A stretch of 64,000 nt of DNA, taken from Bacteroidota bacterium. GTDB lineage: Bacteria > Bacteroidota > Bacteroidia > Flavobacteriales_D > Crocinitomicaceae. The stretch is taken from assembly GCA_030148165.1 (NCBI GenBank), contig JASBTZ010000003.1, forward strand, positions 62,001 through 126,000, given 5' to 3'. Position 1 is the stretch's first letter. Each line of letters opens with the position of its first letter. The notes beneath the pieces are model-generated. The model was not told the origin of the DNA and searched no databases. It worked only from the letters and a program-made list of their open reading frames with translations. Positions 8,583 through 19,240 of the stretch are shown one piece after another. The position numbers and the translations under genes are program-made.

Positions 8583-9172
8583 TGCGATTAATACGACCAC
8601 AATATAAGGAAATGACTGACGAGGCTCTTATGGAGGCCCTGGGTAAAGGGGATAAGAGAGCTTTTGATCAGATCTATGAACGGTACTCCGGACCGTTATT
8701 GGGGTATTTTATGCGCATGCTTTGGCGCGATAGAGAGAAAGCAGAAGATTTTGTACATGACATTTTTGCCAAGCTTGTAAAGAGGCCGGAGCTTTTTGAT
8801 ACAAGTAGAAAGTTTAAAACATGGGTGTATTCGGTGGCGAATAACATGTGCAAGAATGAATATAAAAAACAGGAAGTCCGAAAAAACACATCAAATGGTC
8901 TTGACCATACGTATAATGTAGGGGATCAGAATTCGAATGTGCTGAAGGAAGTGCACGAAAATCAGTTTAAGAATGATTTTCTTGACTCTCTGGACGATCT
9001 TGATCAAAAGCACAGTGAGGTTTTTAGATTAAGACATTTGGACGGGCTTTCGATTAAAGAGATTGCAGAAGTACTCGAAATCAGTGATGGCACTGTGAAA
9101 TCGCGATTATTCTATGCGACTAAATATCTCGCACAAAGTTTAGAACAATATAATCCAACAATTGACAGATAA
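8582..9172 (+). CDS. ECF-type RNA polymerase sigma factor
   Basis: 196 aa. Region 2 (about 20-95) includes FDQIYERYSGPLLGYFMRML, DFVHDIFAKL and TWVYSVANN, which form the -10 recognition helix. Region 4 (about 130-185) has LDQKHSEVFRLRHLDGLSIKEIAE and the HTH ending VKSRLFYATK. GTG 8582 overlaps the TAG upstream; an ATG at 8612 (MTDEALMEAL) aligns better with other ECF sigmas and could be the true start. The next gene, starting one base before this one ends, encodes a single-pass membrane protein that is the probable anti-sigma factor. Regulation through its own operon is therefore likely. Confidence 0.92.
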   Translation: MRLIRPQYKEMTDEALMEALGKGDKRAFDQIYERYSGPLLGYFMRMLWRDREKAEDFVHDIFAKLVKRPELFDTSRKFKTWVYSVANNMCKNEYKKQEVRKNTSNGLDHTYNVGDQNSNVLKEVHENQFKNDFLDSLDDLDQKHSEVFRLRHLDGLSIKEIAEVLEISDGTVKSRLFYATKYLAQSLEQYNPTIDR

Positions 9173-9927
9173 TGGAAAAGGATTTAGTAAATATTATTTC
9201 GGAAAAGAGCTTTTTAGAGCTAACGGCTAAGGAGCGTGAAGAGATCCGCGAATACATCACCAATGAAGACGAATACAACCAAATGAAGGAGGTCTTTTTG
9301 ATGATGGAAACGATTGATATTCCGAAAGAACAACCAAAAGCTGAAACGAAGGAACGTTTAGATGCTTTGTTTGACCAAACCTATCCGAGAGCGACTCCGG
9401 TCTGGTACATGTCAATTCTTGGTGCTGTAGTGCCTAAGGATAAGCCATTCATTCAGCAGCCGCTTTTAAAGGTGGCAGCATTGGTTGTGTTGATGTTCTT
9501 GATTTATCCTTTCCTTCAATCTGATCAATTAGGAGTAGAGTCAAAAGAGCAATTAGCACGAACTGAGGTTCCTACGGATCAGAATGAGCAGGCAACTGAG
9601 TTGCCTCTAAAGGTTCAGGAATTTATGGCGGAATCGAACGAACAGGAGGATGATGTAAATGACCGTTTTGCTGAAACTCCAGTAATTCAGCCGCTGCAGG
9701 AAGAGCGTTCTCTTGAGATGCCGATTCCCGTTGAAGAAATAGAGTTAGCGAATGAGTTATTGTCTGAGCCAGCTACAGCTGGTTCTACAATAGTTTTTTC
9801 GAGTACTGCTGAAACGGGATTTGATCATCCCGACGGCGTCTTCGATGAAACTATCAGTGTTCCATCTAAGTCTGTCTCAGCAGATAGAAATCCTGCTGTA
9901 CTGGACCTTCTTACCGCTACCTTCTAA
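9172..9927 (+). CDS. Probable single-pass membrane anti-sigma factor
   Basis: 251 aa. The N-terminal 100 residues are cytoplasmic, charged and helical, with E-R-E-E-I-R-E-Y-like sequences resembling the short anti-sigma domains of Bacteroidota. One membrane helix follows (LKVAALVVLMFLIYPFL, about 102-118). The periplasmic remainder is low-complexity and rich in E, P, T and S. I assign it as anti-sigma from its topology and its one-base overlap with the ECF sigma gene, not from a recognised family domain. The TAA overlaps the TAG of the convergent methyltransferase gene by two bases. Confidence 0.65.
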   Translation: MEKDLVNIISEKSFLELTAKEREEIREYITNEDEYNQMKEVFLMMETIDIPKEQPKAETKERLDALFDQTYPRATPVWYMSILGAVVPKDKPFIQQPLLKVAALVVLMFLIYPFLQSDQLGVESKEQLARTEVPTDQNEQATELPLKVQEFMAESNEQEDDVNDRFAETPVIQPLQEERSLEMPIPVEEIELANELLSEPATAGSTIVFSSTAETGFDHPDGVFDETISVPSKSVSADRNPAVLDLLTATF

Positions 9928-10718
9928 TATCGTACGGTGAAGTGTTCTTTAGCCTGACCCGGCTTCCTGGATATCAATCCAACCCGGAAAAGATCTATTG
10001 TGAGGTGATATTCAGGCATCTCTTTGATGTCTTGCCATGCTGCGAACATGGAAGGACTCCATCGAATATCATCTAAAACCACAATCGTATCATCAGTAAT
10101 TCGTTCGTCAAGTAGCTTTAGGTATGCTTTTAAAGCGTTTCCATCGTGATGTCCATCAATGAATATTAAGTCGTATGTCTTTGTCTCATCTCTATCGATG
10201 AATTCACTGAAGGTATTTCTTAAAGCTAATACCTTAAGGTCCAATTTCTTGAAATGCGATGTAGCCAAACGATGTGTCTCATAACATCCTTCAATTGTTG
10301 TTAAGGTGGTTTGTGGGTAGCCAAGTTTTAGGAATATGCTTCCGATTCCCAAAGACGTTCCTAATTCCAGAATATTTTTAGGTTGATAATGTTTGGCAAG
10401 TCGGTAAAGCAATAAACCATATTTTCCCTTTGAACTACTATTTGCAAGAATATCTTTCACCTTACGTTTGCTGCCAAGTTTTTTAGAGCCGGCACCAAAA
10501 TCGGTGATTTCGATCTCTTCATGACTGTTTTCTAACGAGTTGATCAAATCATCAACGATCCGCTTATCATCCTCGTTAATAGTTTTAGGCAAACAATTGC
10601 TGACAAAGTCATAGACGAATGGAGAGTGAATTCCATATTTACTCTTTGCCTTCGCCTTATATTTTATATATTCGAGCCCGATTTTCACCAACACAAAGAA
10701 ACAATCTTTCCTAAACAT
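9924..10718 (-). CDS. SAM-dependent class I methyltransferase (O-methyltransferase-like)
   Basis: 264 aa from ATG 10718. A Rossmann-type SAM site is seen in NILELGTSLGIGSIFL, an acidic strand end in TTIEGCYETHRLA, and YDLIFIDGHHDG with DDTIVVLDDIRWS, which is the metal/acid region of catechol O-methyltransferase-like enzymes. The N-terminus carries KYGIHSPFVYDFV, a signature of a Bacteroidota-specific group. An open frame extends further upstream but overlaps the divergent DUF4301 gene and looks non-coding. A GTG at 10688 would match the family length better than ATG 10718. Substrate unknown. Its start codon interlocks with that of the DUF4301 gene in one CATG. Confidence 0.85.
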   Translation of the reverse strand: MFRKDCFFVLVKIGLEYIKYKAKAKSKYGIHSPFVYDFVSNCLPKTINEDDKRIVDDLINSLENSHEEIEITDFGAGSKKLGSKRKVKDILANSSSKGKYGLLLYRLAKHYQPKNILELGTSLGIGSIFLKLGYPQTTLTTIEGCYETHRLATSHFKKLDLKVLALRNTFSEFIDRDETKTYDLIFIDGHHDGNALKAYLKLLDERITDDTIVVLDDIRWSPSMFAAWQDIKEMPEYHLTIDLFRVGLISRKPGQAKEHFTVRY

Positions 10719-12090
10719 GGACAAGGTACAAGAGTCAATTAGTGAGCAAAGAGACGAGGTTTTCAATCGATCGCATGAGGTTGAGTTGATTACACCTTGT
10801 TGTGTTGGTGATGGGATTGTGTCGCTGAAGAAAGAAGAGCAGGACAAGGCAATCGAATCATTCAGAACATTAGCAGTCAAAAAAGCCTTTTTTATTCCTG
10901 CATCGGGAACTGGTTCGCGAATGTTTCAGTTTCTGTATGAATTTCTCAATACAGAGGAGGAGACGGATAAAGTCAAGTTCTTCTTCGAAAACATTGAACG
11001 TTTTGCATTTTATGAATCCTTGCCTTTAGTGGTTCGAACTAAAATTGGGAGCACGGAGAAAACTTCGATTGCAGCATATATTGTCAGTAAAGATGGTATT
11101 GGATATGGTTTTAAGCCAAAAGGCCTGATTCCCTTTCATGAGGTAGATGGAACAAGATATAATCCATTTCAGGAGCAATCCTTACAGGCTTGCGAGATTC
11201 TTGGTCATGACGGTGAGATTCATTTTACCATACAGGAGGAATTTCATAATGAGATAAATGTTTCAATCTCCCAAGTATTGAATAGTGAAAATCTTCACTG
11301 CAAGATGAATTATTCAGTTCAATCAACTGAAACGGACGCCTTTTGTTTTAATGAGAAGCAAGAAGCAATCATTGAGAAAGATTCATATTTAAGAAAGCCC
11401 GCAGGTCATGGTGCATTATTGGATAATTTGAATAGCATTGATTCTGATTTTGTATTGATTAAGAACATCGATAATATTCAGCCAATGGACCGATGTCAAC
11501 TTTCCAGTCGATACTGGCGGATTGTCGTTGGTTATTTAGCGATGTTTAAAAATGAACTAAAAGAACTTGGTGACTCCTTTTCTGCGACTAAACTTGCTAA
11601 ACTCAATGAGCGCTACCAGTTTCTGTCTCAAAGTGAACTTGAGTCGATCAATGAAGAGAACTTTCATTTGATCCTTGACCGACCTTTCCGCGTTTGCGGC
11701 ATGGTTCCTAATGAAGGAAAAGTAGGAGGGGGACCATTCTGGGTGAAAGATGGAGACCATATTTCGAAACAGATTGTTGAGAAATCTCAAATAGCTGAGA
11801 GCCAGTTAAATCTGCTGGAGGAAAGCACGCACTTCAATCCGGTATTTATTGCAATTTCTAAGACGGATGCATATGGACGTGAGCTGGATCTACATGATTA
11901 TGCTGACATGTCGAAATATTTAAAGGTTGTGAAGTCGCATCGAGGCGAGCCAGTCTATTACCGCGAATTACCAGGGCTATGGAACGGCGGCATGCACAAC
12001 TGGAATACTATTTTCCTAGAGCTACCGGCAGAAGTGTTTACGCCGGTTAAATCCGCATTGGATTTATTGCAGACTCCACACTCAAACTAA
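10717..12090 (+). CDS. DUF4301 family protein
   Basis: 457 aa cytoplasmic protein of a Bacteroidota family without assigned function. Hallmarks are an early P-A-S-G-T-G-S-R-M-F-Q motif (about 64-74), a KGLIPFH region, KPAGHGALLDNL near residue 230, GGGPFW near 335 and WNGGMHNWNT near 425. The PASG(T/A)(G/A)SRMF loop and GHG segment recall nucleotide-sugar pyrophosphorylases (G-x-G-T-R-x loop), so a nucleotidyltransferase-like fold is a reasonable inference but untested. The gene starts inside the start region of the divergent methyltransferase gene and ends immediately before the stop of the convergent T9SS protein, with no spacer at either end. Confidence 0.85.
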   Translation: MDKVQESISEQRDEVFNRSHEVELITPCCVGDGIVSLKKEEQDKAIESFRTLAVKKAFFIPASGTGSRMFQFLYEFLNTEEETDKVKFFFENIERFAFYESLPLVVRTKIGSTEKTSIAAYIVSKDGIGYGFKPKGLIPFHEVDGTRYNPFQEQSLQACEILGHDGEIHFTIQEEFHNEINVSISQVLNSENLHCKMNYSVQSTETDAFCFNEKQEAIIEKDSYLRKPAGHGALLDNLNSIDSDFVLIKNIDNIQPMDRCQLSSRYWRIVVGYLAMFKNELKELGDSFSATKLAKLNERYQFLSQSELESINEENFHLILDRPFRVCGMVPNEGKVGGGPFWVKDGDHISKQIVEKSQIAESQLNLLEESTHFNPVFIAISKTDAYGRELDLHDYADMSKYLKVVKSHRGEPVYYRELPGLWNGGMHNWNTIFLELPAEVFTPVKSALDLLQTPHSN

Positions 12091-13269
12091 TTATAAGAAG
12101 TTTAATTTCCCGCTGTGAATCGGTTGTTGATCGATTAATACCTGATAATGGTAAATTCCAGTACGGAGTCCTGCAGGTCTTTGAATGATAAGTGAGCCAT
12201 TTATAGTCTCGTCTTGCGAAATAGTTCTTCCGTTTTGGTCTGTCAGAATAATTTCAAACTCTAAATTCTTGTCTGATGTAAATGTTACCTGATCTATTAC
12301 AGGATTTGGAAATGCCTTGAAGCTGTTTATATCAAACTCATCGAGTCCTCCCACAGAATTAAATTCCCACCAGTCGTCGAAGTTTGTTCCATTTGTTCCT
12401 AAACCATAAAAGACACGCTCATTAACGTTGCAGATTACCGCCCAGCGTCTTGTAGAGCCAGGGAAAGGTGGTAAGGAATCCCAGGTGTTCGTTGTTGGGT
12501 TATACTTCCATACAGAGTTTTCCCAGTACCACGGAAGGACTGAAGGACTAGGTCCCCAAAATCCTCCTATTAAAAATCCTGCTCCGTTCTGGTGAATGCC
12601 TCTGGGACGATATTTGTAATAGCCTGGAAAATTGGCTTTCTGGGTCCAGTTATTAAGTGCTGGGTCGTATTCATAGAAGAACACATCTCCTAATCGAATA
12701 TATCCCTTGCCTCCAACTGCAAAGGTTGGTGTTCCATAAGTTGTTGATTGCGGCAAAGCTCCCAGATAAGTCCAGTTGTCTGTTGTAGCCTCATATTTAT
12801 AAAACCCTGTTGAGTATAGGGTTGGGAAATATCCAATGTTGTCAATTACAAAAGGGAAGGTGTTCCAGAATGTACCTGCAGGTGGACTTGATTTTTGTGT
12901 CCAGTTATTAGTAGCAGGGTCATATTCATAAAAGCTGGTTGGATCTTCTGTTCCCAGTCCGGCGTAGCATTTTCCATTGAGAGATACTGCAACCAGGTTT
13001 TCATCGCCATTCCCTCCGTTCCCAGGATAGTCCGCTTTTTGCATCCATGTATTAGTCGCAGGATCGTATTGCCACCAGTCGGGATACCACGTGTCAAATC
13101 CAATTCCGTTCAAATGTCCTGTTCCCGCATAAGCTTTAGTCCCAACCCCAATCGCAACACTTCTATGCCGGCCAAAATCTCCATAGTCAGCACGCTGGTG
13201 CCATTGTTCTGATCCGTAGGAATCATAAGACAGGAACGCGAAAAGTAATAGAACGAAAAAAAATCTCAT
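12091..13269 (-). CDS. Kelch-repeat secreted protein with T9SS sorting domain
   Basis: 392 aa from ATG 13269, chosen because MRFFFVLLLFAFLSYDSYG is a good signal peptide; a longer frame upstream would bury it. Five to six kelch-type blades follow, marked by T-N-T-W-M-Q-K, T-N-N-W-T-Q-K, T-D-N-W-T-Y, L-N-N-W-T-Q-K and T-N-T-W-D-S. The last 80 residues (FKAFPNPVIDQVTF onward to a KLNFL end) are a type A C-terminal domain that directs export and surface attachment by the type IX secretion system. The protein is probably a beta-propeller displayed on the cell surface; its ligand is unknown. A near-consensus TATCTTTC sits about 25 bp upstream. Confidence 0.88.
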   Translation of the reverse strand: MRFFFVLLLFAFLSYDSYGSEQWHQRADYGDFGRHRSVAIGVGTKAYAGTGHLNGIGFDTWYPDWWQYDPATNTWMQKADYPGNGGNGDENLVAVSLNGKCYAGLGTEDPTSFYEYDPATNNWTQKSSPPAGTFWNTFPFVIDNIGYFPTLYSTGFYKYEATTDNWTYLGALPQSTTYGTPTFAVGGKGYIRLGDVFFYEYDPALNNWTQKANFPGYYKYRPRGIHQNGAGFLIGGFWGPSPSVLPWYWENSVWKYNPTTNTWDSLPPFPGSTRRWAVICNVNERVFYGLGTNGTNFDDWWEFNSVGGLDEFDINSFKAFPNPVIDQVTFTSDKNLEFEIILTDQNGRTISQDETINGSLIIQRPAGLRTGIYHYQVLIDQQPIHSGKLNFL

Positions 13270-13327
13270 CGAAGTAAGTAGTTGGTTCTTAGTAGAAAGA
13301 TACAAAAATGAATGAATTGGTTGCATC

Positions 13328-14248
13328 TCAATGCAACTTCTGGCGCTTGAGAAGATAAGTCAAAAGCACATCATTGTATCCTGCATTGATATCTGCTGGC
13401 ATGAAATCAATTGAATAGTCGGTGCATTTCAACTTGATCTCGTTAAAGTAAGCCTGAATGGATTTTTGATATTCCTCCTTCAGTTGGCTTGGATTGAGCT
13501 TCATTTTTTCACCTGTTTCCATGTCGATCAGGTTATAAGGCCTGTTTTCCAACTCAAAATCCAATTCCTTTGATTTATCTGTTACATGAAAAACAATAAT
13601 TTCATGCTTATTGTGCTTTAAATGCTGCAGCGCTCCAAAGAAATCTGCCTGCTTTTCCGGATCATCTAAAAGATCAGAAAAGATGATTATCAGACTTCTT
13701 CGATGACAGAGCTCTGCAATTTCATGAAGCGTTTCGACCGTTGAAGTTGGCTTTTTGTCTTGATCCCCAAAGGGTTTGAGTGTGTTCTCCAGCTCACTAT
13801 ACAAATAGCGATGATGTCTTGTGGTAGATTTCGTTGGTGTATGAAGAAGTACCTCATCCGTAAACAGTGAAAGACCCACGGCATCTCGCTGTTTTTTAAA
13901 TAGCTCAATCAAGGAAGCCGCACCATAAATTGAGAAACGAAGCTTGTTCATCGGAGCATCTACAGGAAAATACATGGATGAGGAGCAGTCGATTACGATT
14001 TGACACCTCAGATTCGTTTCTTCCTCATACTTCTTTGTAAATAGCTTCTCAGTTCTACCGTAGAGTTTCCAGTCAATGTGGCGTGTTGATTCACCTTTAT
14101 TGTACAGCCTATGCTCTGCAAACTCTACTGAAAACCCATGGAAGGGGCTCTTGTGTAATCCTGTAATGAATCCTTCAACAACCTGCTTGGCATAAAGTTC
14201 CAGATTGCCAAATCGGGCTAAATCTTCTTTGTTAATGGATTCCGACAT
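13328..14248 (-). CDS. DUF58 domain-containing protein
   Basis: 306 aa, cytoplasmic. The DUF58 hallmark is clear: GFSVEFAEHRLYNKGESTRHIDWKLYGRT, followed by a von Willebrand A-like fold starting IVIDCSSSMYF (MIDAS D-x-S-x-S) and LIIIFSDLLDD. In other bacteria DUF58 proteins are encoded with MoxR ATPases and VWA/BatA membrane proteins. Here no MoxR or Bat gene is adjacent; the next gene is an EamA transporter 13 bp upstream, probably cotranscribed. A scaffold or chaperone-linked role is family knowledge only. Confidence 0.9.
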   Translation of the reverse strand: MSESINKEDLARFGNLELYAKQVVEGFITGLHKSPFHGFSVEFAEHRLYNKGESTRHIDWKLYGRTEKLFTKKYEEETNLRCQIVIDCSSSMYFPVDAPMNKLRFSIYGAASLIELFKKQRDAVGLSLFTDEVLLHTPTKSTTRHHRYLYSELENTLKPFGDQDKKPTSTVETLHEIAELCHRRSLIIIFSDLLDDPEKQADFFGALQHLKHNKHEIIVFHVTDKSKELDFELENRPYNLIDMETGEKMKLNPSQLKEEYQKSIQAYFNEIKLKCTDYSIDFMPADINAGYNDVLLTYLLKRQKLH

Positions 14249-14261
14249 AAAGTAAAGTTAC

Positions 14262-15152
14262 TTATTTATTACGAAGAAGAACGTTGATTATTACACTGAC
14301 TACGATCAATACGATTCCAAGATCAATGAGATAGGAAAGCCTTTCATCGAATAAAAAGAATCCAATTAAATACGAGTAAATCGCCCCAAGGTATTGAAAC
14401 GGCATAATCAATGAAGCGCTTCCTTCATGTAAAGCCTTCGTAAGCATGATTTGTGCGAACTGAGTGAATATCCCGATTATTAATAGAAACAGCCATTCTA
14501 TTCCCTGTGGAGTTGTGAATTCAAAGAGACAAAGGATGATCATTAATGGTGTTGCAACCATCGGAAAGTACATCACGATGGTGATTGGAGCATCGGTGTT
14601 TCTAAGCTTCATAATGGCTGTATAAGCGATTCCTGAAAAGACAGCCGCGATAATTCCCATGCCCAACCAAAAGAAAGAAATCTGTTCTCCTATTTCCGGG
14701 ACATCATAGAACTTGCTGATCGCTATGAATGAAACCCCAATGAAAGCCAAGCCAATGAAAAACCATTGAAGCAGTTTGACACGCTCCTTTAGCAGTATGA
14801 TAGCAAAGATCACTGTAAAAATAGGAGAGAGGTACTGGATGGTCGAGGCGACGGCCAATGGAAGATTGTGAATTGTGTAAAAGAAAATCGTCAAGGCAAT
14901 TGTTCCCGCTATTCCGCGAATCAATAGCCATTTCTTATTATTTCCAAAAAATGGTAGGGCTTTACGCCGGATGATTACAAAACTAATTGCGAATGAAATA
15001 ACGGATCTGGCTAATACCAATTCATGTGCTGGATACTTTTGGATCCCTTCTGCCAGGTCTGGTGAATCTGAAGCCCCAAGTAGCTTGACAAAGAAATTTA
15101 CAACCATAAAGAATAGTCCCGAAAGAATAATGTAGATGATGCCTTTGTTCAC
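14262..15152 (-). CDS. EamA/DMT family transporter
   Basis: 296 aa with ten predicted membrane helices arranged as two EamA repeats (about 5-140 and 155-292). Recognisable features are LARSVISFAISF after helix one, LAVASTIQYLSPIFTVIFA in repeat one and SLIMPFQYLGAIYSYLIGF in repeat two. The family exports amino acids, purines or other metabolites across the inner membrane; substrate cannot be read here. The GTG start lies only four bases after a perfect -7 box (TACCTTTG), so the message may be almost leaderless. It is likely the first gene of an operon with the DUF58 gene. Confidence 0.88.
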   Translation of the reverse strand: MNKGIIYIILSGLFFMVVNFFVKLLGASDSPDLAEGIQKYPAHELVLARSVISFAISFVIIRRKALPFFGNNKKWLLIRGIAGTIALTIFFYTIHNLPLAVASTIQYLSPIFTVIFAIILLKERVKLLQWFFIGLAFIGVSFIAISKFYDVPEIGEQISFFWLGMGIIAAVFSGIAYTAIMKLRNTDAPITIVMYFPMVATPLMIILCLFEFTTPQGIEWLFLLIIGIFTQFAQIMLTKALHEGSASLIMPFQYLGAIYSYLIGFFLFDERLSYLIDLGIVLIVVSVIINVLLRNK

Positions 15153-15156
15153 TTTG

Positions 15157-15164
15157 CAAAGGTA
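15157..15164 (-). promoter_or_regulatory. -7 element (TACCTTTG) abutting the EamA start
   Basis: The reverse strand carries TACCTTTG, an exact TAnnTTTG, ending four bases before the GTG at 15152. The expected transcription start would fall at or just inside the start codon. Confidence 0.5.
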
Positions 15165-15178
15165 ATCATGCTAAGCAA

Positions 15179-15208
15179 TTTGTGTATAAAATTTAATTGG
15201 TAGATTAG
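15179..15208 (+). promoter_or_regulatory. Weak promoter candidate for 15222 (TTTG-N18-TAGATTAG)
   Basis: TTTG at 15179-15182 and TAGATTAG at 15201-15208 (one mismatch to TAnnTTTG), 13 bp before the ATG at 15222. Confidence 0.35.
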
Positions 15209-15221
15209 CGTTAATAAATAG

Positions 15222-15881
15222 ATGAGAAAAGGATTTTACATAGTGTTGACTACTACATTCTGCTTGGTTTCAGAAGTAAATGTGAATGCTCAGAATTTTG
15301 AGCCCAGAACGACTTTCAATGTTGAGCTGTCGTTGCCCGGAGCGATGGCAAATACACCTTTTAAAAATATAATGCAAGGTTTGGCCAGTTGTGCAGTCTA
15401 TTCACAGTATTCCTTTCCATTTCATTTGAATATTGGAGCAGGTGTCAAATACGCTCTTTTTACCGTTAACGAATTTGCGGTACCAAGCCCTATTTACGGT
15501 AACATTCAGTCCGGAACAGGATTTCTTAAGATCGGCCACGATAAATTCCATACGGATCAGTTTGCGACAGATATTGGAGTGAAAGTCGGTTATTCCGAGC
15601 ATTTTGTTCTGACAGATGTTAATAAAGCGAATGATAAATACCCATTAAGATTGAATTCTACTACGGTAGAAACGACCTTAGGATTAATTCTCTCAGTGGA
15701 TGAAAGAAACTCTTATCGACTCGTTTTGGGGCATGGTATCCACGGATTTGGATTTGATCCTTATATGATTGGACTGGATTCTAATGAAGGATACGATCCT
15801 GAAGGCTTCAATAAATTGACCCAATACTTCCTTGTAGGCTTTGGTTATACGCTTTATTTCAATGGGCAGAAAACAGATTGA
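15222..15881 (+). CDS. Predicted small outer-membrane beta-barrel protein, unknown function
   Basis: 219 aa. The first 23 residues form a signal peptide (KGFYIVLTTTFCLVSEVNVNAQ). The rest shows alternating hydrophobic/polar strands with many aromatic ends, such as FHLNIGAGVKYALF, GDI-like turns and a final strand LVGFGYTLYF, which suggests a small OmpW/OmpA-like barrel of eight strands. I do not recognise a named family. It precedes prmC by three bases and may share its transcript, though the functions are not obviously related. Confidence 0.65.
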   Translation: MRKGFYIVLTTTFCLVSEVNVNAQNFEPRTTFNVELSLPGAMANTPFKNIMQGLASCAVYSQYSFPFHLNIGAGVKYALFTVNEFAVPSPIYGNIQSGTGFLKIGHDKFHTDQFATDIGVKVGYSEHFVLTDVNKANDKYPLRLNSTTVETTLGLILSVDERNSYRLVLGHGIHGFGFDPYMIGLDSNEGYDPEGFNKLTQYFLVGFGYTLYFNGQKTD

Positions 15882-15884
15882 GTC

Positions 15885-16757
15885 ATGTTTGTTAAAACGA
15901 ATTCGCTCGGTGATATTTACCAATATTTTCAAGACAGATTAAGCTCAGATTTCACGATAAATGAAATTAAATTGATGCTTAAAGAATTAGCTATTAAAAG
16001 ACTTAAAATCAAAGAATCAGACTACTTATCTATCAAGGATAGTAAGCTGTCTGAATCAGACTTATTGTTCTTTAGGGCTGCGCTGAAACGATTGCAGACA
16101 AACGAGCCTTTCGCGTATATTCTCGGAGCGAAACATTTTTACAATTTGGATATTCCTGTCAGTGCAGCCGTATTAATTCCGAGACCCGAAACAGAGGAAT
16201 TGGTTGACTGGATTCTTCGCGACGAAGACTTTAGTCGTGGAGATATCATATTGGATCTTTGCGCAGGTTCTGGATGTATATCTTTCGCTCTCAAAGACAG
16301 TCATCCTGAAACAGAAGTATATGCCATTGAATTGAGTGAAGAAGCCTTGCAGTTGATGAATAAGAGCAAGAAGGAATTGAATCTGGACATCAAAGTTGTA
16401 ACCAGCGATGTCCTCAGTGATGATCTAAGCTCTGCATTCAAGGCTGGATCTATCAAATGTATCGTTGCCAATCCACCATATGTGCTTAGGTCAGACAAGG
16501 ATTTTATGGATAAGAACGTTCTGGATTACGAACCCGAGATGGCTCTTTTTGTGGAGGACGATGATCCTTTTGTTTTTTACAAGGCAATAGCAAATCACGC
16601 GAAAGAATTATTAGCTCCAGGATCTTCACTTTACTTTGAAATTCACGAAGGATTAGCAAGGGATCTGATGGAGCTTCTGGACAGTCAGGGGCTTGTCAAC
16701 ATTGAGTTGAGGAAAGATTTGCAAGGGAAGGATAGAATGATCAGAGCAAAAGTATAA
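15885..16757 (+). CDS. prmC: Peptide chain release factor N5-glutamine methyltransferase
   Basis: 290 aa, the normal length. It methylates the Gln of the GGQ motif in RF1 and RF2 using SAM. An N-terminal helical substrate-recognition domain (1-90) is followed by the Rossmann methyltransferase domain: PRPETEELVDW (100-110), SAM loop ILDLCAGSGCISFAL (122-136), acidic YAIELSEEAL, and catalytic NPPYV at 196-200. The motif NPPY is shared with adenine/glutamine N-methyltransferases, and PRPETE marks PrmC/HemK. It lies between an outer-membrane protein gene and ligA, nine bases upstream of the latter. Confidence 0.95.
   Translation: MFVKTNSLGDIYQYFQDRLSSDFTINEIKLMLKELAIKRLKIKESDYLSIKDSKLSESDLLFFRAALKRLQTNEPFAYILGAKHFYNLDIPVSAAVLIPRPETEELVDWILRDEDFSRGDIILDLCAGSGCISFALKDSHPETEVYAIELSEEALQLMNKSKKELNLDIKVVTSDVLSDDLSSAFKAGSIKCIVANPPYVLRSDKDFMDKNVLDYEPEMALFVEDDDPFVFYKAIANHAKELLAPGSSLYFEIHEGLARDLMELLDSQGLVNIELRKDLQGKDRMIRAKV

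Positions 16758-19240
<2,483 letters not shown>

Noticed and set aside
10719-10880. Longer methyltransferase with 54 extra N-terminal residues
   Set aside because: The extension lies within the DUF4301 coding region, is Ser/Cys-rich and unlike the family, which starts near the IHSPFVYDFV segment.
13270-13326. Upstream start for the kelch T9SS protein
   Set aside because: It would put 19 residues before a clear signal peptide that begins at 13269.
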